Shown: positions 36,968 to 46,477 of the stretch, in pieces
Layout: each line of letters starts with the position of its first letter
Position numbering within the stretch: the stretch's first letter is position 1
Origin: Polyangium spumosum
Lineage (GTDB): Bacteria; Myxococcota_A; Polyangia; Polyangiales; Polyangiaceae
Assembly (NCBI RefSeq): GCF_009649845.1
Contig: NZ_WJIE01000005.1
Span: 787,981-851,980, forward strand
Direction of reading: 5' to 3'
Length of the DNA stretch: 64,000 bases
Position numbers and translations under genes: made by a program
Notes under the pieces: generated by a model
Told to the model about the DNA's origin: nothing
Databases searched by the model: none
The model's input: only the letters and a program-made list of their open reading frames with translations

Positions 36968-37004
36968 GGGCTCCCGGGAGAACCGGGAGCCCTTTTTTTC
37001 TTTT
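36968..37004. terminator. Intrinsic terminator after the CxxCH cluster
   Basis: A perfect 10-bp stem (GGGCTCCCGG / CCGGGAGCCC) with loop GAGAA is followed by TTTTTTTCTTTT on the plus strand. The left flank AAAA gives a T run on the minus strand, so it may act for the convergent TPR gene ending at 37004 as well. This is the only clear intrinsic terminator seen in the window. Confidence 0.92.
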
Positions 37005-39472
37005 CAAGGCATCTTGCCTTTGCTGGTGCTCAGCAAATCGTCGAACGCGAGATCGAAATCGTCGCCGAGCAGCTCCGCGCCGACCGCCTTCGCCTGCTTG
37101 GCGGGGGCCGGGTTCGGCTCCAGGCGGCGGATACGGTCCTGCACGCCGCCGCGCGGATCCTTGTAATTGGCGTCGAGCTGCGAGACGCGCTTGAAGTAAT
37201 AGAGCGCCTGCTCCGGGTTTTTCCGGGCCTCGTACGCGTCCGCGAGCTCGTAGGCGAGCGCGAGCTCCTGCTCCTTCGTCTTCTGCCGCGCCTCGAGCCC
37301 GCGCAGGAACGCGTCGATCGCCGCGTCCACGTTGCCGAGCTGCAGGTGGATCATGCCGATCAGCGAGCGACACACGCATTCGCGCGACGGGTCCCGCGCC
37401 GCGACGTCGAATTCGCCGATCGCGTCCGTGTACATGCCCATGTCGCGATACGCGACCCCGAGATCGTAATGCGTGGCCGCGTCGGCGTCCGAGATCTGCG
37501 CCTGCACGCCAGCCTTGAATTGCTGGAAGATCGTGTCGACGTTGACCCCGGGGAACTCGGCCGGCGCTCCCGCGGCTTCAGGTGCGATCTCCAGGTCGTT
37601 GATCATGTCCTGGATCTCTTTGAAGTCGTCGGGGTACTCGCTCTTCTTCGTGAGGATGCCGCTGCCGCCGCCCGGCAAATCGGGCACGAACGACGGCCGC
37701 TCCATCTGCTCGAGCTCGGCGCGCTTGAAGAGCAGGAGCGGGTGGTTCGGCAGGTACGCGAGCTGCTCGTCGAGCAAGGCGCGCGCGTCCTCGAGCATGC
37801 CTTCGTTCGCGTAGGAGTCGATCTTCTCGAGGATGTCCTCGTTCAGCGTGTACCCCGTCCGGCTCTGCGACGGCGGAGGCACGTGCTGGTGCGGCGGGTA
37901 CTGCGGCGGCGGCGGGTACTGCGGCTGTTGCGCGTACTGCGGCTGCTGCGCGTAGACCTGGTGCTGCTGCGCCGGGACGCCCGCGAACGGATCGTCGATG
38001 TCGGTAAAGCCCGGCTGCTGCGGCGCGTGCTGCTGCTGCTGCGCGTAAGGATACCCCGGCTGCGGCTGCGGCTGCGGCCGCGGCTCCTCGACCTGGTAGC
38101 CGAGCGTGCGCAGCATCTGGATCGCGTCGGGCTGCATCGGGTCGATGAGCCGGATCTCGTCGAGCAGCTCCGCCGCCTTCTTCACGTCGCCGTCGACGGA
38201 GAGGCGCTGCGCGAAGATGAGCATCTGCCGGATCGCGCCGTCCTGGTCGCCGGCCTCCATGAGCACGTCGCAGAGCCGCCCGCGCAGATCGTGCGAGCTG
38301 GGCGCCATGGCAACGCCGTCGCGGAGGATCGCGATCGCCGAGGCGAAGTCGTACTGGCTGCGGTACGCCTCCGCTTGCTGGAGGATCTGCCGCGCGCGCA
38401 GGGCCTCGTCGTCGTGATGCGAGGGCTGCAGCGGGACGGGCGGCACCGAGGAGGCGGGGATGTCCTCCTCGAGGAACTCCTCCTCCTGCACGACGATGAC
38501 CGAGTCTTCGGTCTCTTCCTGCTGCTTGCGCGCCGGCGCGGGGCGCTGCGCCGCGAGCTGCCGGACCACGTCGTCGTTCGGCGCGCGCTGGAGGAGCACG
38601 TCGACGAGCTGGTTGAACTCGTCGTTTTTCTTCGCGTCCTTCGCGAGGCGCGCCGCCTCCTTCAGGACCTCGGTCGCCTTCGGACCCTGGCCGAGTTTGT
38701 CGAACGCCCTCGCGAGCAGGCCGAGGGTCTCGAGGTCCTTCGGGTTCTCCTTGAACGAGATCTGCAGCTTCGCGAGCGCGGTCATCGCGTCGGTCTGCTG
38801 CGCGCGCTCGAGGTACATCTTGGCCGCGATCTTGGCGTACTTGCCGTCGGCCTTGATCGTGAGCAGCCGGTCGAGGACCTTCAGCGCGTCGTCGCGCCGG
38901 CCCATCTTGACGAGGACCTCCGCCGCCTGACCGAGCTGCGCGATCGCCGCGGGCGTGTCCTTCAGCCGGCTGTACGCCTCGGCGAGGCGCAGGCGCGGCA
39001 CGGGGTTGTGTGGGTCGAGGTCGACGACCTTCTTCAGCGGCTCGATCGCCTCGCGATCCTTGTTCGCCTTGTGGAGCCTGCTCGCGATGTCGTCGTACGT
39101 CGCGGCCGCGTCGCTCGTGAGCCCGAGCTGCGTGTAGAGCTCCGCGAGGCGCGGCAAGACCCAGCCGAAGCGCTCGAGGAGCTTCGGCGCGCGCTTGTCG
39201 ATGATCTCCAGGATCTGCCGGTAGACGCGGATCGCCTTCAGCGGCTCGGGCGGCTTCTGCTCGATGTAGAGCCGCGCCACGACCTCGTACGTCTCGATGG
39301 CCTCGGGGTACTGCTCGATCTTGAGGTGGCAGTCACCGATCTTGAGCAGGACCCGAACGTCCTTCGGATCTTCGGCAATGAGCTTCTGGAACTCGGCGAT
39401 CGCTTTGTCCCAGCGCTTTGCTTCGACGAACTTCTGCGCTGCTCGGAGCACCTTGTCGCGATCGACCGCCAC
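37004..39472 (-). CDS. Large TPR protein with a Pro/Gln-rich linker
   Basis: 822 aa from GTG, no signal peptide. N-terminal TPR array ~1-310 (KRWDKAIAEFQKLIAEDPKD and further 34-residue units), a second helical array ~360-460, then a low-complexity Pro/Gln/Tyr linker (~470-550: PQPQPQPGYPYAQQQQ), and C-terminal TPRs ~560-790 with ATHYDLGVAYRDMGMYTDAIGEF. It ends in an acidic patch (DDFDLAFDDL). Typical of deltaproteobacterial scaffold proteins for motility or secretion, though no specific assignment is possible. Its stop is just past the bidirectional terminator. Confidence 0.8.
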   Translation of the reverse strand: MAVDRDKVLRAAQKFVEAKRWDKAIAEFQKLIAEDPKDVRVLLKIGDCHLKIEQYPEAIETYEVVARLYIEQKPPEPLKAIRVYRQILEIIDKRAPKLLERFGWVLPRLAELYTQLGLTSDAAATYDDIASRLHKANKDREAIEPLKKVVDLDPHNPVPRLRLAEAYSRLKDTPAAIAQLGQAAEVLVKMGRRDDALKVLDRLLTIKADGKYAKIAAKMYLERAQQTDAMTALAKLQISFKENPKDLETLGLLARAFDKLGQGPKATEVLKEAARLAKDAKKNDEFNQLVDVLLQRAPNDDVVRQLAAQRPAPARKQQEETEDSVIVVQEEEFLEEDIPASSVPPVPLQPSHHDDEALRARQILQQAEAYRSQYDFASAIAILRDGVAMAPSSHDLRGRLCDVLMEAGDQDGAIRQMLIFAQRLSVDGDVKKAAELLDEIRLIDPMQPDAIQMLRTLGYQVEEPRPQPQPQPGYPYAQQQQHAPQQPGFTDIDDPFAGVPAQQHQVYAQQPQYAQQPQYPPPPQYPPHQHVPPPSQSRTGYTLNEDILEKIDSYANEGMLEDARALLDEQLAYLPNHPLLLFKRAELEQMERPSFVPDLPGGGSGILTKKSEYPDDFKEIQDMINDLEIAPEAAGAPAEFPGVNVDTIFQQFKAGVQAQISDADAATHYDLGVAYRDMGMYTDAIGEFDVAARDPSRECVCRSLIGMIHLQLGNVDAAIDAFLRGLEARQKTKEQELALAYELADAYEARKNPEQALYYFKRVSQLDANYKDPRGGVQDRIRRLEPNPAPAKQAKAVGAELLGDDFDLAFDDLLSTSKGKMP

Positions 39473-39644
39473 GGCGATGGGATTCTCCTCGAGAGAGCGA
39501 CCCTGGACGAAGGCACCGCGAGAGGTCGCGCCCTTCGTCCACGATTCATCATCTTACGGAACCACGACCCGCACAAGCACGGTCGCGTCGGAACCGGTGG
39601 CCGGGACCAAAAACCGTCCGATCCCGCTGGATCCTGGCCGGTCT

Positions 39645-40064
39645 TCAGCTCGGCAGCTTGAAAATCGCGAAGAAGGCGGCGATCACCGCCGACACCGCGA
39701 GGATCACCGCCATCATAGCAGTCGGCCCGGCGTCCTGCACAGTTCCGCGCGCGAGCTTCTTCGCACGGCCGCCGATCACGTGGTGGATGCCGATCACCAG
39801 GAGCGCGAAGAGCAGCTTGCCGTGCATCCAGTGCGTCTCGACGAAGTAGTAACGCGTGGTCATGAGCAGCCGCGCGAGGCCCGTCACGAACGCGAGCACG
39901 AACGCCGGCACGCTCAGCGTCCGGTAGATCCGCTCGCCGAGCGCGCCACGAACCTTCGCGTCCGTCCCGCCTGCCGTGAGGACGAACGCGACCGCGAGGA
40001 TCGAGCCGATCCAGACGAGGTTGCCCGATACGTGGAGCCACAAGAGGGCGAGCTGTCCGTTCAT
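39645..40064 (-). CDS. CopD/HemJ-like small membrane protein
   Basis: 139 aa, four TM helices. His in WLHVSGNLVWIG, the conserved pattern YFVETHWMHGKLLFALLVIGIHHV, and the overall size match the CopD/HemJ (UPF0093) group. Some members are protoporphyrinogen oxidases; the His residues probably bind haem or copper. The start has no strong RBS. It lies alone between the TPR gene and tldD; which subgroup it belongs to is undecided. Confidence 0.65.
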   Translation of the reverse strand: MNGQLALLWLHVSGNLVWIGSILAVAFVLTAGGTDAKVRGALGERIYRTLSVPAFVLAFVTGLARLLMTTRYYFVETHWMHGKLLFALLVIGIHHVIGGRAKKLARGTVQDAGPTAMMAVILAVSAVIAAFFAIFKLPS

Positions 40065-40202
40065 CGTGGACTCGCGTTAGCCCGTCGCCCGAGCGACGTC
40101 GACTTTTCTGCGCCCGAGGGCGCGAGATCCCGCACGATGAGGCCGGATTTCCTCGGCCGTCGGCTCGACCGACCTTACCGCGCGCTCTACATTGGGAGGC
40201 CC

Positions 40203-41651
<1,449 letters not shown>

Positions 41652-41713
41652 CGGCGCGGCGCGGCGGCCTCGTGCTTGCCGCGCCGCAGCACGAGCTTTA
41701 TAGCGACCAGCGC

Positions 41714-42454
41714 ATGTCGCGCCGCGCGTCGTTCATCGTCATCGTCGGGCACGGCCCCGACCTCGAGCGCGAGGAAGGCGCGGCGAGCGTGCTGCGAGGC
41801 CTCGGCGCGAGGGTGCGTCTGCTCGATCTGTGGGACGAACCTTATCGTTGCTTCGAGCGCGAGGAGGACGAGGCGCGCGTGATCCTCGTGGAGACGCCGG
41901 AGCGGCCGGACCTCGCGGCCTCGGCGCTGCGCGCGCTCCGGCGCGAGCCGCGGCTCGCGGGCGTGCCGGCGATCGCGTCGGTCTCGGTGGCGCAGGTGGG
42001 GCGGCTGGATCCCGCGAGCGGCTTCGACGATTTCGTCCTCTCGCCGTACGTGCCGGTGGAGCTCTACGCGCGCATCCGCAAGGCCGAGTGGCAAAAGAGC
42101 GAGTTTGCGACGGAGGAGCGCGTGAAGGTGGGCGCGCTCGTCGTCGATCGATCGGCGCACGAGGCGTGCATCGACGGCCGCAACGTGCCGCTGACGGCGA
42201 AGGAGTTCGCGCTGCTCTCGTACCTCTGCGAGAAGCGCGGCAAGGTGGTGTCACGCGACGAGCTGCTCGTGAAGGTGTGGGGAGCGCGCTACGAAGGCGG
42301 GCCCCGCACGGTCGACATCCACGTGCGCCGGCTGCGCTCGAAGCTCGGCAGCGCGCTGCCGCTCGTGACGCTGCGCGGCGCGGGCTACAAGCTCGAGGCG
42401 CCGGACGGGGCGAACACGAGAGCACCCGAGCTCGGGAGGGTGATCGTCGCATGA
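41714..42454 (+). CDS. OmpR/PhoB-type response regulator with degenerate receiver
   Basis: 246 aa. The C-terminal half (~140-230) is a typical winged helix: LTAKEFALLSYLCEKRGKVVSRDELL, then RTVDIHVRRLRSKLG and VTLRGAGYKLE. The N-terminal half has receiver-like length but lacks the conserved acidic pair (FIVIVGHGPDLE), has Glu at the phosphoacceptor strand (VILVETPE) and Ser instead of the conserved Lys (DDFVLSPYVP), so it is probably not phosphorylated. The ATGA overlap with pdxA suggests co-translation. Regulation by another input or constitutive DNA binding is likely. Confidence 0.85.
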   Translation: MSRRASFIVIVGHGPDLEREEGAASVLRGLGARVRLLDLWDEPYRCFEREEDEARVILVETPERPDLAASALRALRREPRLAGVPAIASVSVAQVGRLDPASGFDDFVLSPYVPVELYARIRKAEWQKSEFATEERVKVGALVVDRSAHEACIDGRNVPLTAKEFALLSYLCEKRGKVVSRDELLVKVWGARYEGGPRTVDIHVRRLRSKLGSALPLVTLRGAGYKLEAPDGANTRAPELGRVIVA

Positions 42455-43485
42455 AGCGGGTGACGGTCGCGATGAGCGTGGGTTGTCCGAGCGGGATCGG
42501 CCCGGAGGTCGCGGTGCACGCGGCGGCGCACGCGGACGCCGAGGCGCGTTGCCTGCTCGTCGGCGACGAGGAGACGCTCCGGCGCGCGGCGCGCGCGAGC
42601 AAGATCGCGCCCGCGAGGTTCCGGGTCGTGAAGAGCGCGGAAGAGGTCGAGACGATCGAGCTCGGCGAGATCGGCGTGTGGGGCCCGAGCACGAAGCTCT
42701 CCGCGCCGGCGCGGCCGGGAGAGCCCGATCACGAGGCGGGCGCGGCCCAGCTCGCGTGGGTGAACGAGGCGCTCGCGCTCGTGCAGGACGGCACGGCCGA
42801 GGCGCTCGTGACGGGCCCGGTGTCGAAGCTCGCGATCGCCACGAGCGGCGCGCCGGGCGCGGAAGGTTTTTCGGGACATACGGAGCACCTCGCGGCGCGG
42901 CTCGGGGCGCGGGAGGTGGTGATGGCGTTTCGCGCGGCGAACATCACGACGGCGCTCGTCACGACGCACCTCGCGCTCGCCGAGGTCCCCGCGGCCGTGA
43001 CGTCGGAGGCGGTGGCGACGAGCTGTTACTGGCTCGTGCGGCTTCTCCGATCGCTCGGCTTTTCGGCGCCGCGCGTGGCCGTGGCGGCGCTCAACCCGCA
43101 CGCGGGTGAGGGCGGGATGCTCGGGACCGAGGAGGAGACACGTATCCGGCCCGGGATCGTACGAGCCGAGGAGCGGCTCGCCGCGGAGGGGCTCGCCGCC
43201 GCGCTCGTGGGGCCGATCGGCGCCGAGACGGCGTTCCGCAAGCAAGCGGCGGGGGCCTTCGACGGGGTCGTGGCGATGTACCACGATCAAGCGACGATCC
43301 CGTGCAAGCTCGTGGGCTTCGGCGAGGCGGTGAACGTGACGCTCGGCCTGCCCGTGATCCGCACGAGCGTCGATCACGGGACGGGTTACGACATCGCCGG
43401 CACGGGCAAGGCCGATCCACGCGGGATGGAGAGCGCCCTCTCGCTCGCGCTCACGCTCGCGAAGGCCCGGGCCCGAGGGTCATGA
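42451..43485 (+). CDS. pdxA: 4-hydroxythreonine-4-phosphate dehydrogenase PdxA
   Basis: 344 aa. Oxidises 4-phospho-hydroxy-L-threonine in DXP-dependent pyridoxal-5'-phosphate synthesis. Metal-binding His motifs are visible: SGHTEHL, NPHAGEGG and YHDQATIP; the N-terminal GCPSGIGPE and HGTGYDIAG are family signatures. The ATGA overlap with the response-regulator gene means coupled translation. Its end overlaps the convergent panE-like gene by 6 bases. PdxA2-type relatives act in other pathways, so the exact substrate is not certain. Confidence 0.92.
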   Translation: MKRVTVAMSVGCPSGIGPEVAVHAAAHADAEARCLLVGDEETLRRAARASKIAPARFRVVKSAEEVETIELGEIGVWGPSTKLSAPARPGEPDHEAGAAQLAWVNEALALVQDGTAEALVTGPVSKLAIATSGAPGAEGFSGHTEHLAARLGAREVVMAFRAANITTALVTTHLALAEVPAAVTSEAVATSCYWLVRLLRSLGFSAPRVAVAALNPHAGEGGMLGTEEETRIRPGIVRAEERLAAEGLAAALVGPIGAETAFRKQAAGAFDGVVAMYHDQATIPCKLVGFGEAVNVTLGLPVIRTSVDHGTGYDIAGTGKADPRGMESALSLALTLAKARARGS

Positions 43486-44454
43486 CCTGCCGAGCCGCTC
43501 CATGAGGTGATCGAGCTGGGGCATGTCGAGGCCCTGCTCGCGGCCGAGCGCGCGGATGCTCTCGCCCATGGCGAGGTGCTGGGCGTGCAGCTTGGGGCCG
43601 AAGTGACGCTCGACGAAGCGCACGGTCTCGGGGGCGAGGCGGCGCGCGAGGGCGACGCCGGGCTTGAGGGTGTACGGACCGACGAACCGCGTGAGCACGT
43701 GCGCCCACGGCGCGACCTTGCCGAGCTTCTTGGCGAGCGCCTCGCACTCCCTGGAGGCGGCGAGCGCGGTCTCGAGCAGGTCCTTGTCGTGGAGCACGCC
43801 GTCGATGCCGGAGCCCGCGTCGATCGCCGCGATGAGCGGGAAAAACGAGACGGTGCTGGCGGCGTTGAGCGAGGCGACGTCAGGCTCGAAGCGCGTGGGC
43901 AGGCCGCCGTTCGTGAGGCGCCTGGCGAGGACCTCGAGCGTGTCGCGCGAGAGCGAGTGCGCGGGGCCCGAGGCGTCGTCGTCGAGCAAGGTGGAGGCGA
44001 TGCCGGTCGACCAGTACCGAACGACGCCACGATCGTCGACGTCGTCCACGTACCCGGCGACGCCCGGCATGGCGCTGACGACGCGCCGCCCGACGGCCCT
44101 CTCCAGCGCGGCGAGCTGCGGCGGCAGGAGGGGCGTGAGCACGACGAGCGGCACGGCCGGGCCCTTGCGGAGCGCCTCGGCGAGCGGATCGTCCTCGTTT
44201 TGGCGCAGGCGATCGAGCTGATCGAAGCGCACCGCGAGCAGCACGAGCGTCGCGTCTTCGGGGATCGCCTCGATGCGCCGCGGGTGTTCGACGGCGTCGC
44301 GGCGCTTGTCCCCGTTCACCTGCTCGACGACGAACGCGTACGTCTCCGAGAGGCGGGAAGGCCGCACGACGAACGAGACCTGCACCCCCGCCGAGGCGAG
44401 GTGTGCGCCATAAATGCGCCCGAGCGCGCCCGCTCCGAAGACGATCACGTGCAT
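43480..44454 (-). CDS. Ketopantoate reductase family protein (PanE/ApbA-like)
   Basis: 324 aa. The N-terminal NADP-binding motif is GAGALGRIYG (residues 7-16). The two-domain length fits the ApbA/PanE family, which reduces 2-dehydropantoate for pantothenate synthesis, but the C-terminal half is divergent (NAASTVSFFPLIAAIDAG in place of the usual K-x-x-x-N-x-x-x-N), so another 2-oxoacid may be the substrate. Begins just upstream of dtd's end, 44 bases away, on the same strand. Confidence 0.75.
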   Translation of the reverse strand: MHVIVFGAGALGRIYGAHLASAGVQVSFVVRPSRLSETYAFVVEQVNGDKRRDAVEHPRRIEAIPEDATLVLLAVRFDQLDRLRQNEDDPLAEALRKGPAVPLVVLTPLLPPQLAALERAVGRRVVSAMPGVAGYVDDVDDRGVVRYWSTGIASTLLDDDASGPAHSLSRDTLEVLARRLTNGGLPTRFEPDVASLNAASTVSFFPLIAAIDAGSGIDGVLHDKDLLETALAASRECEALAKKLGKVAPWAHVLTRFVGPYTLKPGVALARRLAPETVRFVERHFGPKLHAQHLAMGESIRALGREQGLDMPQLDHLMERLGRS

Positions 44455-44498
44455 GGTGACCCGTTACGTACAGCCGGGGGCGGCACGTGGGAAGACGA

Positions 44499-44948
44499 TC
44501 AGAAGAGGCGGCGCGAATCGAGGAGGATCGTGACGGGTCCGTCGTTCTCCACGAAGACACGCATGTCGGCGCGGAAGCGCCCGGTCTCGACGGGTACGCC
44601 GCCCTCGCGAGCGGCCTCGACGAAGCGGTCGTAGAGCGCCTCGGCGGCCGCGGGCTCCATCGCGCCGTCGAAGCTCGGGCGCAGGCCGCGGCGAACGTCG
44701 CCGAAGACGGTGAACTGGCTGATGACGAGCAACGCGCCGCCGACGTCGGCGAGCGCGCGGGTCATCTTGCCGCGCTCGTCCGGAAAGACGCGCAGGCCCA
44801 CGACCTTGCTGACCACGTAGTCGAGGTCGGCCTGCGTATCACCCTTCTCCGCGCCGACGAACGCGACGAGGCCGAGGCCGATGCGGCCCGTGACCTCGCC
44901 GGAGACCTCGACGCGGGCCGAGAGGGCGCGCTGCACGACGGCGCGCAT
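44499..44948 (-). CDS. dtd: D-aminoacyl-tRNA deacylase
   Basis: 149 aa, the exact family size. Removes D-amino acids from mischarged tRNAs. The two active-site motifs SQFT and the Gly-cisPro-containing NDGPVT are present near residues 79-82 and 137-142; MRAVVQRA at the start is also typical. It follows the Cys-rich gene by 6 bases in an apparent three-gene operon (45988 to 44499). Confidence 0.95.
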   Translation of the reverse strand: MRAVVQRALSARVEVSGEVTGRIGLGLVAFVGAEKGDTQADLDYVVSKVVGLRVFPDERGKMTRALADVGGALLVISQFTVFGDVRRGLRPSFDGAMEPAAAEALYDRFVEAAREGGVPVETGRFRADMRVFVENDGPVTILLDSRRLF

Positions 44949-44954
44949 GATCGA

Positions 44955-45371
44955 TCAGCCGAGGCCGAGCTCTCGCGTGAGGCGGCTCGTGATCGCGAAG
45001 TACGTGCTGCGGTCGTAGGGCTTGTTCAGGATGTGGAAGTCTTTCCGGACGAGCCCGACGCATCCGAAGCAGTACGTGCACTCGGTGCAGTCGACGGAGC
45101 GGACCACGTAGGAGCACTGGGTGCAGCGCTCGCACGCGACGCAGTGGTTGCAGCGCACGAGGTCGCGCGAGCTCCGGCAGTGCGTGCTGTCCGAGCAGCG
45201 CTGCGAGTCGACGCAGTAGTGGCAACGCGCGAGCGCCTTCGAGTTCTTGCAGAACGTGCAGTCGACGCAGCGCTCGCACCCGGTGCACTGCACGCAGCGC
45301 TCGTTCTCGGTGCGGGTCTCGTGGGCCTGGGCGAGCTTGCGCAGCTCGGCCTCGAACTCGGCTTTGTTCAT
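44955..45371 (-). CDS. Small protein built of CxxC repeats
   Basis: 138 aa with about 25 Cys between residues ~26 and ~105, mostly as CxxC or CxxCxxC (CVQCTGCERCVDCTFC, ARCHYC, VRCNHC, CTQC, DCTECTYCFGC). This is not a ferredoxin (too many, wrong spacing); it fits a repetitive metal-binding coil or disulfide-rich stack. The final GLVRKDFHILNKPYDRSTYF resembles a conserved ending of Cys-rich repeat proteins found in other bacteria. The ATGA overlap with the upstream gene and 6-base gap to dtd show an operon. Function unknown. Confidence 0.7.
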   Translation of the reverse strand: MNKAEFEAELRKLAQAHETRTENERCVQCTGCERCVDCTFCKNSKALARCHYCVDSQRCSDSTHCRSSRDLVRCNHCVACERCTQCSYVVRSVDCTECTYCFGCVGLVRKDFHILNKPYDRSTYFAITSRLTRELGLG

Positions 45372-45988
45372 TGTGCGGACTGATTTTGCGTGTCGGGCCG
45401 GCCGCTCACCTGCCTGCGGAGCTGGGCGGCGGCGTCGCGGGTGGACTCGTCCTCGGCGAACTCCTCGATGCGACGCAGGCGCGACTCGAGCACGGCGCGG
45501 CGCTTCGGCAGCTCGCCGACGAGGAGCGAGGAGAGCGAGGAGAGCGCCTCGCGCACGCGTGACTCGTCGCTGTGCTCGAGGAGCTTCAGGTGCACGTCCT
45601 GGTCGTCGGGGAAGTTGAAGCCAGCGCCGAGGAACTCGTTCGCGGCCTTCGTGATGTGCGGGCGCCCCTCGGCGCCGAGCAGCTTCGCGAGGAGCCTCTG
45701 GCGCTCGGTGGCGCGCGGATCACTCTGCGGAGGCGGCGCGAGCACGATGCGGCCCGGCTTCGGGGTCGTGTCGCGGCCGTTCTTGCCGCTCTTGCCGTTC
45801 TCGGCGGGCTCCGGGTCCTTGCGCGGCGCGAAGAGCGCCTCGAGCGCGGCGCGATGCTCCTTCGCGACACGGCTGTCCTGGGTGCTCGCGCCGTTCCGGT
45901 TCGTGCTGCCGGCCTTGGGGGCCCGCGCGAACGGCGCGAGCTCGGGGTTGTGCCAGACCTTGGTCTCGTCTTTCCGCATCCGCCGCAT
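45368..45988 (-). CDS. Conserved small protein, disordered N-terminus and helical C-terminus
   Basis: 206 aa. The ATG was chosen for AAGGA 7 bases upstream; longer readings have no coding character. First ~95 residues are Lys/Arg/Pro/Asn-rich and probably disordered (SGKNGRDTTPKPGRIVLAPPPQ). Residues ~105-205 are helical with a HEAT-like flavour (VHLKLLEHSDESRVREALSSLSSLL). First gene of the operon with the Cys-rich protein and dtd. No family recognised. Confidence 0.65.
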   Translation of the reverse strand: MRRMRKDETKVWHNPELAPFARAPKAGSTNRNGASTQDSRVAKEHRAALEALFAPRKDPEPAENGKSGKNGRDTTPKPGRIVLAPPPQSDPRATERQRLLAKLLGAEGRPHITKAANEFLGAGFNFPDDQDVHLKLLEHSDESRVREALSSLSSLLVGELPKRRAVLESRLRRIEEFAEDESTRDAAAQLRRQVSGRPDTQNQSAQ

Positions 45989-46477
45989 AAATTCGTCCTT
46001 GCTGCCGCCGGAGGGGAGATGGCTTGGCAGTGCTCGCGGTTCTTGGGTCCCGGACTCGTGAGCCCGGAGGCAACGTTCGTGCTCGACGTGTGCCCTCGTG
46101 GCGTGCTGAAGCTTCGCTTGCCTTCGCTTGCTTCGTGAACACGCGCGGGGCGCTCCGTCGCGGCGTTGCCCTTCTGGTTCTCCAAGAACGCTGGTCTGCT
46201 CGAGCCGACCTTTCCCCCGGTGCGGGCCTACTACGCGGGCGCCCCGGTGACATTCCTCCCGCCGCCGTCCGAGCGACGGGACGTGCCACGTACAGGGCGA
46301 CGTCCGCGCCATCGAGGCGCGCATGGCGTCGCGATGGGTGCCCCACCTCTACCACAGGCACCCGTGGAAGCCTCAGAAAATTAGGCCCTCGCACCCACCC
46401 CATGACACAAGGCGAGACACCGGCGCACCCACCGTCCGTCCGCATGGAGGGATGGGCGTCGGTGGAGAGCACGACAC
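45989..46477. other. Intergenic stretch without a supported gene
   Basis: About 490 bases between the divergent genes at 45988 and 46478. Open frames here have no convincing start sites or family similarity. It should contain the two divergent promoters, but no good -35/-10 pair is evident. The only repeat noticed is a tandem CTTCGCTTGC at 46112-46131. Confidence 0.5.
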
